Below, one piece after another: positions 1 to 11,272 of a DNA stretch of 64,000 nucleotides (within the stretch, counting starts at the first letter, position 1; each line of letters starts with the position of its first letter). The position numbers were made by a program, and so were the translations under genes. Source of the stretch: Dama dama. Lineage: Eukaryota > Chordata > Mammalia > Artiodactyla > Cervidae. Below the pieces are notes generated by a model. That model did not search any database. It worked only from the letters and a program-made list of their open reading frames with translations, and was not told the origin of the DNA. The stretch lies in assembly GCF_033118175.1 (NCBI RefSeq), contig NC_083697.1, forward strand, positions 27,936,001 through 28,000,000, written 5' to 3'.

Positions 1-1990
1 TCGCATGATGTACTCTGCATAGAAGTTAAATAAGCAGGGTGACAATATATAGCCCTGACGTACTCCTTTCCCAATTTGGAACCAGTCCGTTTTTCCATAT
101 CCGGTTCTAACCATTGCTTCTTGACCTGCATACAGATTTATCAGGAGGCAAGGAAGGTGGTTTGGTATTCCCATCTCTTGAAGAATTTTCCAGTTTGTTG
201 TGATCTACATAGTCAAAGGCTTTGGCATAGTCAATAAAGCAGAAATAGATGTTTTTCTGGAACTTTCTTGCTTTATTTTTTTTTTTACACACATATTCTT
301 TTTTTTTTTATTTATTTTTTTATTAGTTGGAGGCTAATTACTTCACAACATTTCAGTGGGTTTTGTCATACATTGATATGAATCAGCCATAGAGTTACAC
401 GTATACCCTTTTTTGATGATCCAACGGATGTTGGCAATTTGATCTCTTGTTTTGCTGCCTTTTCTAAATCCAGCCTGAACATCTGGAAGTTCTCAGTTCA
501 CGTACTGTTGAAGCCTGGCTTGGAGAATTCTGAGCATTACTTTCCTAGCATGTGAGATGACTGCAATTGTGTGGTAGTTTGAGCATTCTTTGGCATTGTC
601 TTTCTTTGGAACTGGAATGAAAACTGACCTTTTCCAGTCCTGTGGCCACTGCTGAGTTTTCCAAATTTGCTGACATATTGAGAGCAGCAGTTTCACTGCA
701 TCATCTTTTAGGATTTGAAATAGCTCAGCTGGAATTCCATCACCTCCACTAGCTTTGCTTGTAGTGATGCTTTCTAAGGCCCACTTGACTTCACATGCCA
801 GAATGTCTGGCTCTAGGGAGTGATCACAACCATCATGGTTATCTGGATCATTAAGTTGTTGGGTTTTGTTTTTTTTTTTGTATAGTTCTTCTGTGTATTC
901 TTGCTACCTTTTCTTAATATCTTCTGCTTCTGTTAGGTCCATACCATTTCTGTCCTTTATTGTGCCCATCTTTGCATGAAATATTTCCTTGGTATCCCTA
1001 ATTTTCTTGAAGAGATCTTTAGTCTTTCCCATTCTATTGTTTTCCTCTATTTCTTTGCATTGATTGCTGAGGAAGGCTTTCTTACCTCTCCTTGCTCCTC
1101 TTTGGAACTCTGCATTCAGATGAGTATGTCTTTCCTTTTCTCCTTTGTCTCTTTTTAGCTTCTCTTCTTTTCTCAACTATTTGTAAGGCTCCTCAGACAA
1201 CCATTTTGCCTTTTTGCATTTCTTTTTCTTGGGATGGTCTTGATCACTGCCTCCTGTACAGTGTCATGAACCTCTCTCCTAAGTTCTTCAGGCACCGGTC
1301 TATCAGATCTAATCCCTTGAATCTATTTCTCACTTCCACTGTATAATTGTAAGGGATTTGATTTAAGTCATACCTGAATGGGCCTGTGGCTTTCAGTTCA
1401 CTCTTCAATTTAAGTCTGCATTTGGCAATAAGGAGTTCATGATCTGAGCCACAGTCAGCTCCTGGTCTTGTTTTTGCTAACTGTATAGAGCTTCTCCATC
1501 TTTCGCTGTAAAGAAGCGAATCAATCTGATTTCAGTATTGACCATCTGGTAATATCCATTTGTAGAGTCGTCTCTTGTGTTGTTGGAAGGGGGTGTTTGC
1601 TATGACCAGTGCATTCTTTTGCAAAACTCTATTAGTCTTTGCCCCATTTCATTTTGTACTCCAAGGCTAAACTTGCCTGTTACTCCAGGTTATCTCCTGA
1701 CTTCCTACTTTTGCATTCTAGTCCCCTAAGATGGAAAGGACATCTTTGTTTGGTGTTAGTTCTAGGAGGTTTGTAGGTCATCAAAGAACCATTCAACTTC
1801 AGTTTCTTCAGCATAGTGGTTGGGGCACAGACTTGGGTTACTGTGATACTGAATGGCTTGCCTTGGAAATAAACACAGATCATTCTGTCATTTTTGAGAT
1901 TACACCCAAGTATTGCATTTAGGACTTGTTGACTGTGAGGGCTACTCCATTTCTTCTATGGGATTCTTGCCCACAGTAATAGATGTTACG
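1..1990 (-). mobile_element. BovB (RTE-clade) LINE, minus strand, cut by the window edge
   Basis: Reading the minus strand from about 1990 down to 1 gives, in order, endonuclease-domain fragments (1680-1883, ICVYFQGKPFSITV-like) and the linker region (904-1176, RRGKKAFLSNQCKEIEENN). The reverse transcriptase start follows (493-696, WPQDWKRSVFIPVPKK), then the RT core (107-292, NIYFCFIDYAKAFD). Stops and frameshifts break it throughout, so it is dead. The 3' part lies outside the window. An L1 3' end interrupts it at about 275-408, and an unusual inverted repeat sits at its 5' junction (2004-2056). Confidence 0.9.
275..408 (-). mobile_element. Short L1 3' end nested in BovB
   Basis: A T-rich tract is followed by ATTAGTTGGAGGCTAATTAC and the rest of the extreme 3' end of a bovine-type L1. 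The same segment occurs at 36554 onward and 41868 onward. On both sides the BovB sequence resumes (CTTGCTTT on the left, TGATGATCCAAC on the right). It is therefore a later, strongly 5'-truncated L1 insertion of about 130 bp in the same orientation as its host element. Confidence 0.85.
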
Positions 1991-2003
1991 TCTTACTAGT
2001 CGT

Positions 2004-2056
2004 ACTAGTAATGTCTTGCCCATATCTACTACTTGTGTGGGCAAGACATAACTAGC
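2004..2056. repeat. Inverted repeat at the BovB 5' junction
   Basis: ATGTCTTGCCCA at 2011-2022 is the exact reverse complement of TGGGCAAGACAT at 2038-2049, around a 15-nt loop. With mismatches the arms extend to 2004 and 2056 (17 of 19 positions pair). The right arm and loop resemble the adjoining BovB in inverted orientation. Confidence 0.9.
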
Positions 2057-2483
2057 ATATAGAAATACAGTTGATTGAACCTGTATCCTGTGATCATGCT
2101 GAATTTATTTACTAATTCTAAGGGGTTTTGAGTTTTGCAGATTCCTTAGGATTTTCAGTTAGAGTAGGCAGTGGAAATATGGAAGACCATTTCATCTGCT
2201 AAGAAAAGCAGTATTACTTCTGCCATTATTACTCCCGTCAGTAATAAAGACAGTATTCCTGTTGAATCTGGGTGCCTTTTCTTTCTTTCTTTCTTTGTAG
2301 CTGTTTTTGTTGCTATTGTTTGCTATTATTTTCATAGCTGATTTTTCTTTTTAAGTATATATCCATGATATCTTATTAAGTTAATTTGAGTACAAATTTT
2401 TCAATGATAGGAAATGATAGAAAAACAATTTTTTAAATTGCCTCCATTCATGCATTAATTTAGTCATACAATAAATAGGTTGT

Positions 2484-2684
2484 TTAATCACGAAGTTGTG
2501 TTGGACTCTTGTGACCCAAAGGACTGTGGCCCACTAGGCTTCTTCTGACCATGGAATTTCCAAGGCAAGAATACTGGAGTGGGTTTCCATTTCCTGCTCC
2601 AGGATCTTCCCAATCCAGGTATCAAATATACATATTCTGCATTATCAGGTGAGTGCTTGACCACTGAGCCACCAGTGAAGCCCC
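2484..2684 (-). mobile_element. Bov-tA SINE
   Basis: The minus strand carries the tRNA-derived head (TGAGCCACCAGTGAAGCCCC as read on +, 2667-2684) and the Bov-A body (AAGAATACTGGAGTGGG). It is flanked by a near-perfect target duplication: CAATAAATAGGTT at 2469 and CAATAAATATGTT at 2684. Confidence 0.9.
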
Positions 2685-2770
2685 AATAAATATGTTATGG
2701 GTGCCAAATATATGCAGTATTATCCCAGATGTTATTAATATATTTATTATCTAAGTATATATCCAAGAAT

Positions 2771-2992
2771 GGGCTTCTCCAGTGGCTCAGAGATAAAGAA
2801 TCTGCCTGCAATGCAGTCAACACAGGAGACTTGGGTTCGACCTCTGGGTAAGGAAGATCCCCTGGAGGAGGAAGTGGGAACCCACTCCAGTAATCCTGCC
2901 TGGAGCATCCTATGGACAGAGGAGCCTGGTGGGCTATAGTCCATAGGGTTGCAAGGAGTCAGACATGACTGAAGTGACTGAGCATGAGCGTG
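2771..2992 (+). mobile_element. Bov-tA SINE
   Basis: A tRNA-like head (GGCTCAGAGATAAAGAATC, then a GGTTCGACC B-box-like motif) is followed by the Bov-A body (ACCCACTCCAGTAATCCTGC) and a GACATGACTGAAGTGACTGA tail. It is a full-length but diverged copy. Confidence 0.9.
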
Positions 2993-3819
2993 ATAGCCAA
3001 GACTATATTATTATTCTAGTTTAGATGTTATCTATACCTCTTTTCTTCCATTTGCACAGTTAAGTAAGCATTTACATCATCACAACTTAAATATCTGAAG
3101 ATGTAGAACTCCTTATGCTTGATTGACAGCACCATCTCCCTGATTTTAAAGATAACAGAGTGGAATTGCCACAGGCCACTTCAAAAAGGAGTTTAAGATG
3201 GTATAGATCCATATTAAACAAAATTGAGGGAAATTAATTTCCATTGCACCCAAAGATCTTACAGAGTCTCCAACTGTAACACTGAACATTTCTATTTAAT
3301 CACTGAACCACTGAGCACCAGTTGTGCTAAGGGTGCAAAGACCTTACTACTCTCCGTACAGGAAACTGTCTAAAAGGAGAGATTTGAAAGAGAAATAACC
3401 TATAATGCACCACCCTGATGAAATAGTTTTGTTGAAGAGCTGGAATAATATCAAAAGAAATTTTTTTAATCCTTAGGTCAGAATTTTGGCATGAACTTAT
3501 TTATTTTTCTTTCCACTCTATTCACAACTAGCTAAGAACCACATTAGATGAGTTATCTTTGCTTGGTTTTGCCTCAAGCTTACCACAGCAGCTTGGTTTT
3601 TCAGTTTCAAGTGTTAATTTAGTTGTATTCAACATAGTTTTAGAGTGATTTGAGGGTCTACTGTGCCTAATATTATCTAAGTCTCTTTGTATACACTACA
3701 TTATTTAATGTCATTTTTACCACATAATTATACTCTACATTATGTTTATTGTTCCCGCTTAGCAAAGTTAAGAAACCTAAGCAACTTAATGACTGAACAA
3801 CAACAAAGAAAGCTATTCC

Positions 3820-5248
3820 TTTTTAATTTAGGTTTGTTTTATTTGTTTAATGTTAATCCATGCTGTGTTTCAGTAAGAACAATACCGATTCTGTATCTGT
3901 GACTCGTCAGATATCCAGCAGTACAAATTAGCTTCAAGTTACACACACTGAACAAAAGACAGACGTTGAGCGAACCAGGAGGGGAGGGGCGGGGCCCAGA
4001 GGGAGAGGGAGGGAAAAGAAACAAAGAATGGAACATGCATGCAGGCTTTTCCATACCACCTTCAATGCTAACCTGCTTCAGAGGGAGAGTAAAAGTAGGC
4101 AAGAATGAGTGGCCATGGATTGTTGAACGTTACCAGGACCATGCTTTTCAGCATTTCAGCAGAGTTTGAAACACTTACAGCAAACCATGACAACAAACTC
4201 CCCAAACAACCTTTTACCACCTCAAGTTAACATCCAGTTAATTTTAAACACTGGTATAAAAGTCAATTTAAACAATTAGAAAAAGGGGAAATGATAACAC
4301 ATTCACCTCAATAGTATGATTAACCTTTCTCTTAGATGCTTGCATCACGGAAAATTCTAATGGTTTTTGAATGAATGTAATTTCCATTCTAATGGTGTTC
4401 TTGCCACATCTGGCAGGAGACAATACAGTAATGCTGAAAAAGCCTCTATGCAGCCCCGTTAGTGTTCTTAAAGAACCTAAAAGCTGGGACCAGTAAAATC
4501 CACAGAGATTCACGCTTGCCTTTAAGAACTTTTGAAAACTGTTAAAAAAACAACAACAACAACAGGGCAGGAACCTAAATTCTGAGACCAAATGTAAAGG
4601 TCAGATTTGGTGGTTCTCAGTGACAATGGGGGAATTTCCAAGAGGGGTGGGATGGAAAGGTCTAGGGTGGTCAGAGATGGTTTCTCTTGTTGACTTTTAT
4701 GTCTCACTGATTTTCATCTTCCACATCCTGCAGCACTTCCTTATTCTGAAGTCCATAGTGTCAGATTATCACGTAATAACTGCATGATAAGTGTAGAGTC
4801 CTTATAGCTTTCTTCACATCAGCATGTCCAGTTCTGCAATTGCATCATCAAAAGCTGCTTTTGCCAACCTACAGGCACAGTCAGGGGAATTAAGAATTGC
4901 ATAGTAGAATACAGAAAAATTGAGAGCAAGACCTCAGCAAATGGGATGTTTTGGTGGAAGTTCTGTCATTGCAATATCACTAGCAGCTTTATAAGCCACT
5001 AGGCTGCTCTCTGCAGCCTCCTTCCTGTCATTTCCTGTGGCAAATTCAGCCAGACACCTGTGGTAGCCTCCTTTCATTTTATAATAGAAAACCTTGGACT
5101 TAGCAGTGTTAGCTGCTGGAATGAGGTGTTTGTCCAGTACATCCAGAATGTCACAACAGATTAACTTTAGCTCAGTCTCAACCATTTGCTGATATTCCCA
5201 AATCATTTTTAGTTTGTCTTCTCCTCCCTTTTTCTCTTCTTTCTTCCT
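3820..5248 (-). pseudogene. YWHAE (pseudogene): Processed pseudogene of 14-3-3 epsilon (YWHAE)
   Basis: On the minus strand, 4934-5240 reads as the central part of 14-3-3 epsilon with no introns. It includes the diagnostic segments GGEDKLKMI, VETELKLICCDILDVLDKH, FATGNDRKEAAE and VAYKAASDIAMTELPP. The source gene has a two-part role as a phosphoserine-binding adaptor dimer, but this copy cannot make it. The 5' third is missing. The frame stops at 4934 within the PPxHPI region. Homology then continues to lower coordinates through LNFSVFYY-like and DDAIAELD-like segments, with a frameshift near 4827 and a loss of about 24 nt near 4745. It ends at a relic stop, read at 4704-4706. About 880 bp of matching-style 3' UTR follows, down to a minus-strand AATAAA at 3838-3843. 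Lack of introns, 5' truncation and retained UTR indicate L1-mediated retroposition. A shared TTCCTTTTTAA string at both ends may be a weak target duplication. Confidence 0.9.
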
Positions 5249-6385
5249 TTTTAAAATTGTGTACACTCTGAAGTTTTCATTTATAAACAATTATTCACTT
5301 ATCTATCTGTCCAAATATTCAACAACTGTTTGCAGTCACTATTCAACAATCAAGCTGACTACTATGGATAATTTGTTAGGTGCTAGAGAACACTGAAGAA
5401 TAAATCATATCTCCAATAAACTAAAATCAAAGTACGAGCATAATTCTGTTGCAGCAATGAAGACATAAAAACAAACTCTAGATAGAGAGAGGAAAAGAAT
5501 CTACAGTGTCGTTCTGTAATGTGAGTGGAAATTAAAGGATGGATAGAAGTTTTCCAACCATTGAACTTTAGAATAATGTATGAGCAAGAGAAAATCACTT
5601 CAGCAAGGAAACCAGCATGTGAAAAACACCTGAAATTACTATCTGAGCTGGATAATTTCCATTTTTCAATTCAGATCTACTCACTATCTATTCCACTCTT
5701 TTTTCTGACCCTGCCTACCAGGCTGATTACTTCTATAGACTGACTATATCAATACCATTCCTTGTTCTCTGGCCTCTTCTTGGCTTTACCTAATGTAGAC
5801 CCCTGGAGGGCATGGCAGGAAGAAGATAACTTCTGAGATATATGTACCACTCTTGCCTTTCAGTTTTGCTACAAATTGGCTAAGGCTCCAGCTGTACACA
5901 TATTTCTTACCAAGTACTTCTTCCTAAGGCTTCATCTCTTCACTTCAGATTAGAGGGTCCTGAATTTACATACTAAAACAGTGTCTACTCTGGCCAGAAG
6001 CAAAGTGGAAAATAGTAAAATCTGTATTATTTCAGGTAAATAATACTTAATATAAGCAAGCAAACATTTGAAGGCTGCACTGTCTTTATAACCAAAATTT
6101 TAAGTGTGGATAAGCATATAAAGATCCAGAAACAGAGCTTATAAAAAGGCTAACGAAAGGAAGAATTACCCCATATACCAAGAACAATTACAAAACGGAA
6201 AAGCTTACTTACTGAGAATAAGCAGTTATGTCAAAGAATTCTATTTTGCAAAAGACATCTTTCTGATGAAAAAGACCCCTTGAATCATATCAGAAAAAGA
6301 AGTCAATGATAAAGGAAAGTGATCTAGTATTGCAGTGAAAAGGAAAACTAATAAAAGATGGCGTTAAATGTGAGCTTCTAATGGA

Positions 6386-6592
6386 TATAGGGACTTCCCT
6401 AGTGGTCCAATGATTAAGACTTTGCCTTCCAACACAGGGGGTGCGGGTTTAATCCCTGGTCAGGGAGTTAAATTCCCACATGACTTGCAGCCAAAAAAAC
6501 CCAAAGCATAAAACAGAAGCAATATTGTAACAAATTCAATAAATACTTTAAAAGTCATTCACATCAAAAAAAAAAAAATCTTTTAAAAAAGT
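6386..6592 (+). mobile_element. CHR-type cetartiodactyl tRNA-derived SINE
   Basis: It starts GGGACTTCCCTAGTGGTCCA, has the B-box-like GGGTTTAATCCCTGG, and carries the family tail (CAATATTGTAACAAATTC, then CTTTAAAAGTCATTCACATC) ending in a poly(A) run near 6568-6580. It is distinct from the Bov-tA family, because it lacks the Bov-A body. Confidence 0.85.
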
Positions 6593-7049
6593 GACTTTAA
6601 AACTTCCTTAGGTGATATGCTAAGCAGAAGGGTGAAGAATCCAACCATAACTATTTTTTGGGAAACAAGTCATACTAAGGGGTCTCTAATATATTTGATA
6701 ATCTGTTTGGTGAGGGGAGAATGGTAGTGAGCTCAAACAAGCACCTAGAAAAGTTGAATGTGATCATATCAAAGATATCTATTTATTTAAAGGAATAATA
6801 AAGTACTGACAATCATTTGAGTAAAATTATATCCTGGGTTTGATCATTTCTCCTCAAGGTCCAAAGGGTCTTTATCTGCAGACCCTGAGGATCCATTTTC
6901 TTCATGTTACTGTTGAACAAATTATTATTCCTAGAGAGAGTTGCAGAATAGGAAATATTGATGCCACAGTGAATTCCTGATCACCAATTTCTTCAGCAGT
7001 ACCTGGCAGTTCCACCTATTTCTTTAGCCAACTGGCTCTCCCTTTCTAC

Positions 7050-7270
7050 AATATTTCAACCTTTCTTTATCCTCCTCAGTCATTAATATAATTCAGTCTC
7101 CAGTGGTAATACTCTATCCCAAGCAGCAATCATCTCTCACCCAAACAAAAACAGTAATGAGGTAACTTACTTCCCTGCTTCCATTCTTTCCCTCTTTCAA
7201 TCCATTCTCCAGGATAAAATCTTATTACTTTCCCTTCCTGATTGAATCACTTCAATTACTTTCGAGAGGA
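7050..7270 (+). mobile_element. L2 LINE relic
   Basis: Pyrimidine-rich sequence resembles the L2 ORF2 3' portion, including CCCTGCTTCCATTCTTTCCC and TCAATCCATTCTCCAGGAT. It is heavily diverged, and the call rests on remembered family sequence. Confidence 0.45.
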
Positions 7271-7387
7271 CAAAATTCCATGACCTACACTACAACTTCA
7301 TTTCAAACCACTTTCCCCCTTCACTTTCAGCATTTCAATTACTTTAGCCTTCAGTTCCTCAACTGCACATGGTTCTCCCACCCTTAC

Positions 7388-7797
7388 CTATCAAATTGTA
7401 ACAAACCAGAACAAACTGGGTGACTTAACAGAAATTTCTCACATTTCTGGAAGCTAGAAGTCTGAAATCAAGGTGTTGGCAAGGGTCATGCTCCTCTGAA
7501 GCCTATGAGGAAATTCTGCCTGCCCTTCCTAGATTATTGTGGGTTGCTGGTGTCTTTGGCATTCGTTGGATTTTAGACATATCATTCAATCCTCCATATT
7601 CATGTGGCATTCTTTCTGTGTTTCTGTTTCCAGAATTCTCCTTTATACCTTATATTGAATTAGGGTCCATCCTGATGACCTTATTTTAATTTGATTACCT
7701 ATATAAAACTGTTTCCTCACAAGGTCACCTCCTATGATACTGGGTATTAGGACTTGAATGTATCTTTAATTAGGGGGACATAATTCAACCCATAAAA
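7388..7797 (-). mobile_element. MLT1-type MaLR solitary LTR
   Basis: The sequence follows the MLT1 LTR pattern in antisense: AACAAACTGGGTGACTTAAC, TTTCTGGAAGCTAGAAGTCT, GGTCCATCCTGATGACCTTA and a GGGGGACATAATTCAACCCA end. It is an old, noncoding LTR with no internal retroviral genes nearby. A BovB 3' end abuts it exactly at its end. Confidence 0.75.
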
Positions 7798-8368
7798 TCA
7801 CTGCAGATGGTGACTGCAGCCATGAAATTAAAAGACGCTTACTCCTTGGAAGGAAAGTTGTGACCAACCTAGATAGCATATTAAAAAGCAGAGACATTAC
7901 TTTGCCAACAAATGTCCATCTAGTCAAGGCTATGGTTTTTCCAGTGGTCATGTATGGATGTGAGAGTTGAGAAAGAAAAGAAAGAAAGCTGAGCACCGAA
8001 GAACTGATGAACTGTGGGGTTGGAGAAGACTCTTGAGAGTCCCTTGGACTGCAAGGAGATCCAACCAGTCCATCCTAAAGGAGTTCAGTCCTGGGTGTTC
8101 ATTGGAAGGACTGATGCTGAAGCTGAAACTCCAATACTTTGGCCACCTGATGTGAAGAGCTGACTCATTTGAAAAGACCCTGATGCTGGGAAAGATTGAG
8201 GGCAGGAGGAGAAGGGGACGACAGAGCATGGATGGTTGGATGGCATCACTGACTCAATGGACATGAGTTTGGGTAAACTCTGGGAGTTGGTGATGGATAG
8301 GGAGGCCTGGCATGCTGCGGTCTATGGGGTTGCAAAGTTGGACACGACTGAGCAACTGAGCTGAACTT
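7796..8368 (+). mobile_element. BovB LINE, 3' end
   Basis: It starts with AATCACTGCAGATGGTGACT and runs through the C-terminal ORF relic (VFPVVMYGCES-like, then ELWGWRRLLRVPWTA) to the 3' terminus GACACGACTGAGCAACTGAG. It is about 570 bp and 5'-truncated, and frame breaks make it dead. Confidence 0.92.
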
Positions 8369-8635
8369 AAAAACCCACCATTTGCACAGGAATTTTCCAT
8401 GTGTTGCTTGTTTCCCCAGAAATCTTTTTTAACCCTCACCTTTCTGCTACCTTGCATAGTCACCTTTTCAGGTTTCAACCCAGAACTCTTTTCTTAGGGC
8501 GAACTGATTGATCATCTAAATGTTTTCTCCAGTAAATGCACTAAAACAGCCACAAGCATTGCCTTTGTAACACTTATTATATTTGTAATTTTAAACTTAA
8601 TGGTGAGATTATTTGATTAGTATCTACCTACTTCA

Positions 8636-8752
8636 CTCGACTGTGAGTTCTGCAAAGGTCATTTTTTCTCACTGTTGTATTACTACAGTGTCTGGAATGT
8701 TACAGCAGGCATCCAATAAATATTTGGTTGAATGAATGAATAATAGATCAAG
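8636..8752 (+). mobile_element. L2 LINE 3' end relic
   Basis: It shows the L2 3' UTR pattern: CTGTGAGTTCTGCAAAGGTC, then CAGTGTCTGGAATGTTAC, then CAATAAATATTTGGTTGAAT and the GAATGAAT tail. Confidence 0.65.
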
Positions 8753-9439
8753 TTAAAAATGACAAAAATGTCAGCTTGAAGTTTCAAAATTTCTACTTTC
8801 ACTGAAGTGTTGGTGAGAACATAAATTGATTGCTTCCATACAGTTTAAGTGAAACAGTATTCTACCTGTAGGAAATAATTTCTCTAACACTAAACTAATA
8901 GACAAAGAAAAAAGATGAGGAGTTTGCAGTTTATTTTGAATTGTCCTTGCTGAAGTGGCTGTACAGGACTTTAAACCTACTCATGTCACTCAACTTCTCA
9001 TTTTATCTCAAAATAGCAACTGTCTAAACATTCAAATAGGATTCATACATTTCCAGGACAAGCAAAAAAGCAAAGATTATGATAGGATTGAGGAATATTC
9101 GGTTCAGTACAACATTTATTGATAAGTTCTGTGTCTGACTCTGTAAACACCATGAAGCAACACTTCAATATAATGAGAAAAATGGCATGGTGAGCTACGG
9201 TCCATGGCAAGGGGAACAGAAATAACCAACCAAAATTATTGCCTTTATATATCTGACTTCTGTCTTTAATGTTACACATAAATGTATGAATTTACAGACA
9301 AAATGTGACTTTTGATTCTTTGGAAGACATCTACCTTATATACTTCTCTTTCTTTTCCATAATTCCTTAAATGAATAGTTATATTCAAAGCCATAATCTG
9401 CACCTATATAGACTTCAAGGATTGGCAGAGCTGGCTTAG

Positions 9440-9545
9440 AATTCCAATTCTTACCATCTGGGACATTTTGAAACAAGGTACTTAAACTTTAAGCCTCAGA
9501 TTTTCTTTTCTGTAAAATAGAGATAGTATTATTTGATTTATTGAA
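9440..9545 (-). mobile_element. MIR relic
   Basis: The antisense MIR core is recognisable: AGAATTCCAATTCTTACCAT, GTACTTAAACTTTAAGCCTC and TTCTGTAAAATAGAGATAG. Confidence 0.6.
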
Positions 9546-9559
9546 CTTTTCTGGATGTA

Positions 9560-9624
9560 AAATATATATATATGTATATACATTTATACATATATATATA
9601 ATGTGTGTGTGTATGTATGTGTAA
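9560..9624. repeat. AT/GT microsatellite
   Basis: It consists of runs of AT with interspersed GTAT, followed by (GT)n and (TATG)n. It is a likely polymorphic simple repeat. Confidence 0.9.
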
Positions 9625-9832
9625 TAAGCTGCCTGGTTATGCTTAGCAATCAATATACATTGCTAGAATTAATTTTTACCAACATAAGCATGAGAGGTGA
9701 ATTTTAAACAGTTTTCAGATTCAAACGTATGCATTTTATTTTCTTTCTTTAGGCAGTGTATTTGCCTAAACCAAGGTACTCTTTTATGGTTACTTTTGTC
9801 ATATCTAACATTCACTTTTGCCAGTAGCTGTC

Positions 9833-9942
9833 ATTGGAGAAGGAAATGGCAACCCACTCCAGTATTCTTGCCTGGAGAATCCCATGGAGAGAGGAGCCTG
9901 GCAGGCTACAGTCCGTAGGGTCACAAAGAGTCAGACACATTA
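9833..9942 (+). mobile_element. Bov-A SINE monomer
   Basis: This is the Bov-A body only (GGAGAAGGAAATGGCAACCC to CACAAAGAGTCAGACACA). No tRNA-derived head is present. Confidence 0.88.
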
Positions 9943-10969
9943 GCTGTCATATATAATAAATTAAGAATATTTCCTTTAAGTAAATTATAACTAAAGCTAA
10001 TATTATAGCTAAATAAATAAATAATATTACAACTAAAGCTAAATTACAACTAAAGCTAACATAAAAGTACCAATATATCTACTGAAGATCTAGTTCTACC
10101 TAATAGTTGCAAAAGCAAAGAGCAATAAGCAAATTAATGAATTACTCTTATTTTGAAATGCTTATTCATAAGATGAAATGTTTTTGGTTTAAGTAATATT
10201 CATTCTTTGGTAAAACTGTTACCTTTGAGAAACACAAAATGGCCAACAGTAAAAGTAGTATGATTAAATAATATGCTTTATTGGGAGGAATGCCAAGATA
10301 CAATTAATTTAACATACATTATTTTCTACTCTGATTATTGGCCATATGTTGGCAATGAGCCATATTATCCTATTTAAAACTAGAATTTGATTCTCCCAGA
10401 CACAGTCTTACTATTTTACCAAGTGAATAAAGCTTGACTTTTGTTACCATATTCAAAGAGTTTCTAATTTCCCAAAAAGTTGCACTCTAAAAATAATATG
10501 TGCTTATGTTTCTTAGAGCCTTAAATATATTTTCCTATAACAATAATGTTATATATAGTTACATAGACACTATGAAGATTTAAATGATGTAGTATGAACT
10601 CAAGTTTTGGAGGTAACATCATAGCCTCAGTCAAACTTGATTTATTCATCCTTATCTTTTTTTCTTTTTTATTTATTTTAATTGGAGTATTTATCCTTAT
10701 CTAAATCCTGACCTTTGTCTCTGGATGCTTTTCAATGGATATGTTGACAATATCTTTTCTAGGGATTCCTCATCTTTGTCAATCATGTAGACATTATCCG
10801 TATTAGTTCTCTAGAATTTTCTTTTTGTAAAGTTAAACATACACAAGAAAAATGGAGGTCTTGGGATATAGAACTCACATTTTTAAGCACTTAATGAATA
10901 CCTTTCCAATTCCGTTCAGCAGAGTTCTGATAATATGCCAGGCACAGCATCAAATAATTGATACCTTTC

Positions 10970-11140
10970 ACTTATATTATTTCTGTTGATCTAGACTTCA
11001 CCACTAAGAGGGGGTGTTCTTATTTCTATTTTAAAAATAATAAAGTTGATGTTCAAAACGTTAAATAAGGGACAGAATAGGATTTGAACCTTGATCTGCC
11101 TGCTTGATAAGACTATGCCATAATTACTCTATGCTATCTC
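10970..11140 (+). mobile_element. MIR relic
   Basis: A MIR-like order is visible: TTAAATAAGGGACAGAATAG, AGGATTTGAACCTTGATCTG, then GACTATGCCATAATTACTCT. It lies just upstream of TACR3 exon 2. Confidence 0.55.
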
Positions 11141-11272
11141 TATGCAAGCAAAATTTTTATCAATTCGTTTACCAGAAAAGAGGTAACCACGACCCTTGAA
11201 ACTCCTTTGAAACTCACTTTAAACTCCGCTAACAAGAGACCCAACAAAATGGTTTTGTTTGTTTTTATACAG

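Larger units (their letters stand above)
1..11272 (+). other. TACR3: TACR3 intron 1, 3' portion
   Basis: The interval is inferred to be intron 1, because exon 2 begins at 11273 and exon 1 is not in the window. It contains the BovB, SINE, YWHAE pseudogene, MLT1, MIR and L2 elements listed separately. Stretches in which I see no gene or recognisable repeat are about 2063-2480, 3000-3815, 5250-6385, 6595-7050, 8370-8635, 8760-9435, 9945-10965 and 11145-11272. Those stretches are AT-rich, with only short open frames. Confidence 0.85.

Noticed and set aside
2747..2944. Minus-strand frame of 65 codons (and many similar frames of 60-124 codons within SINEs)
   Set aside because: Bov-tA and Bov-A antisense strands carry a recurrent open frame (YSPPGSSVHG-like), a known artefact of these SINEs.
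4934..5290. 118-codon minus-strand frame resembling a 14-3-3 protein
   Set aside because: As a functional gene it fails: the N-terminal third is missing, the leading residues come from flanking DNA, and the frame breaks before the last helices.
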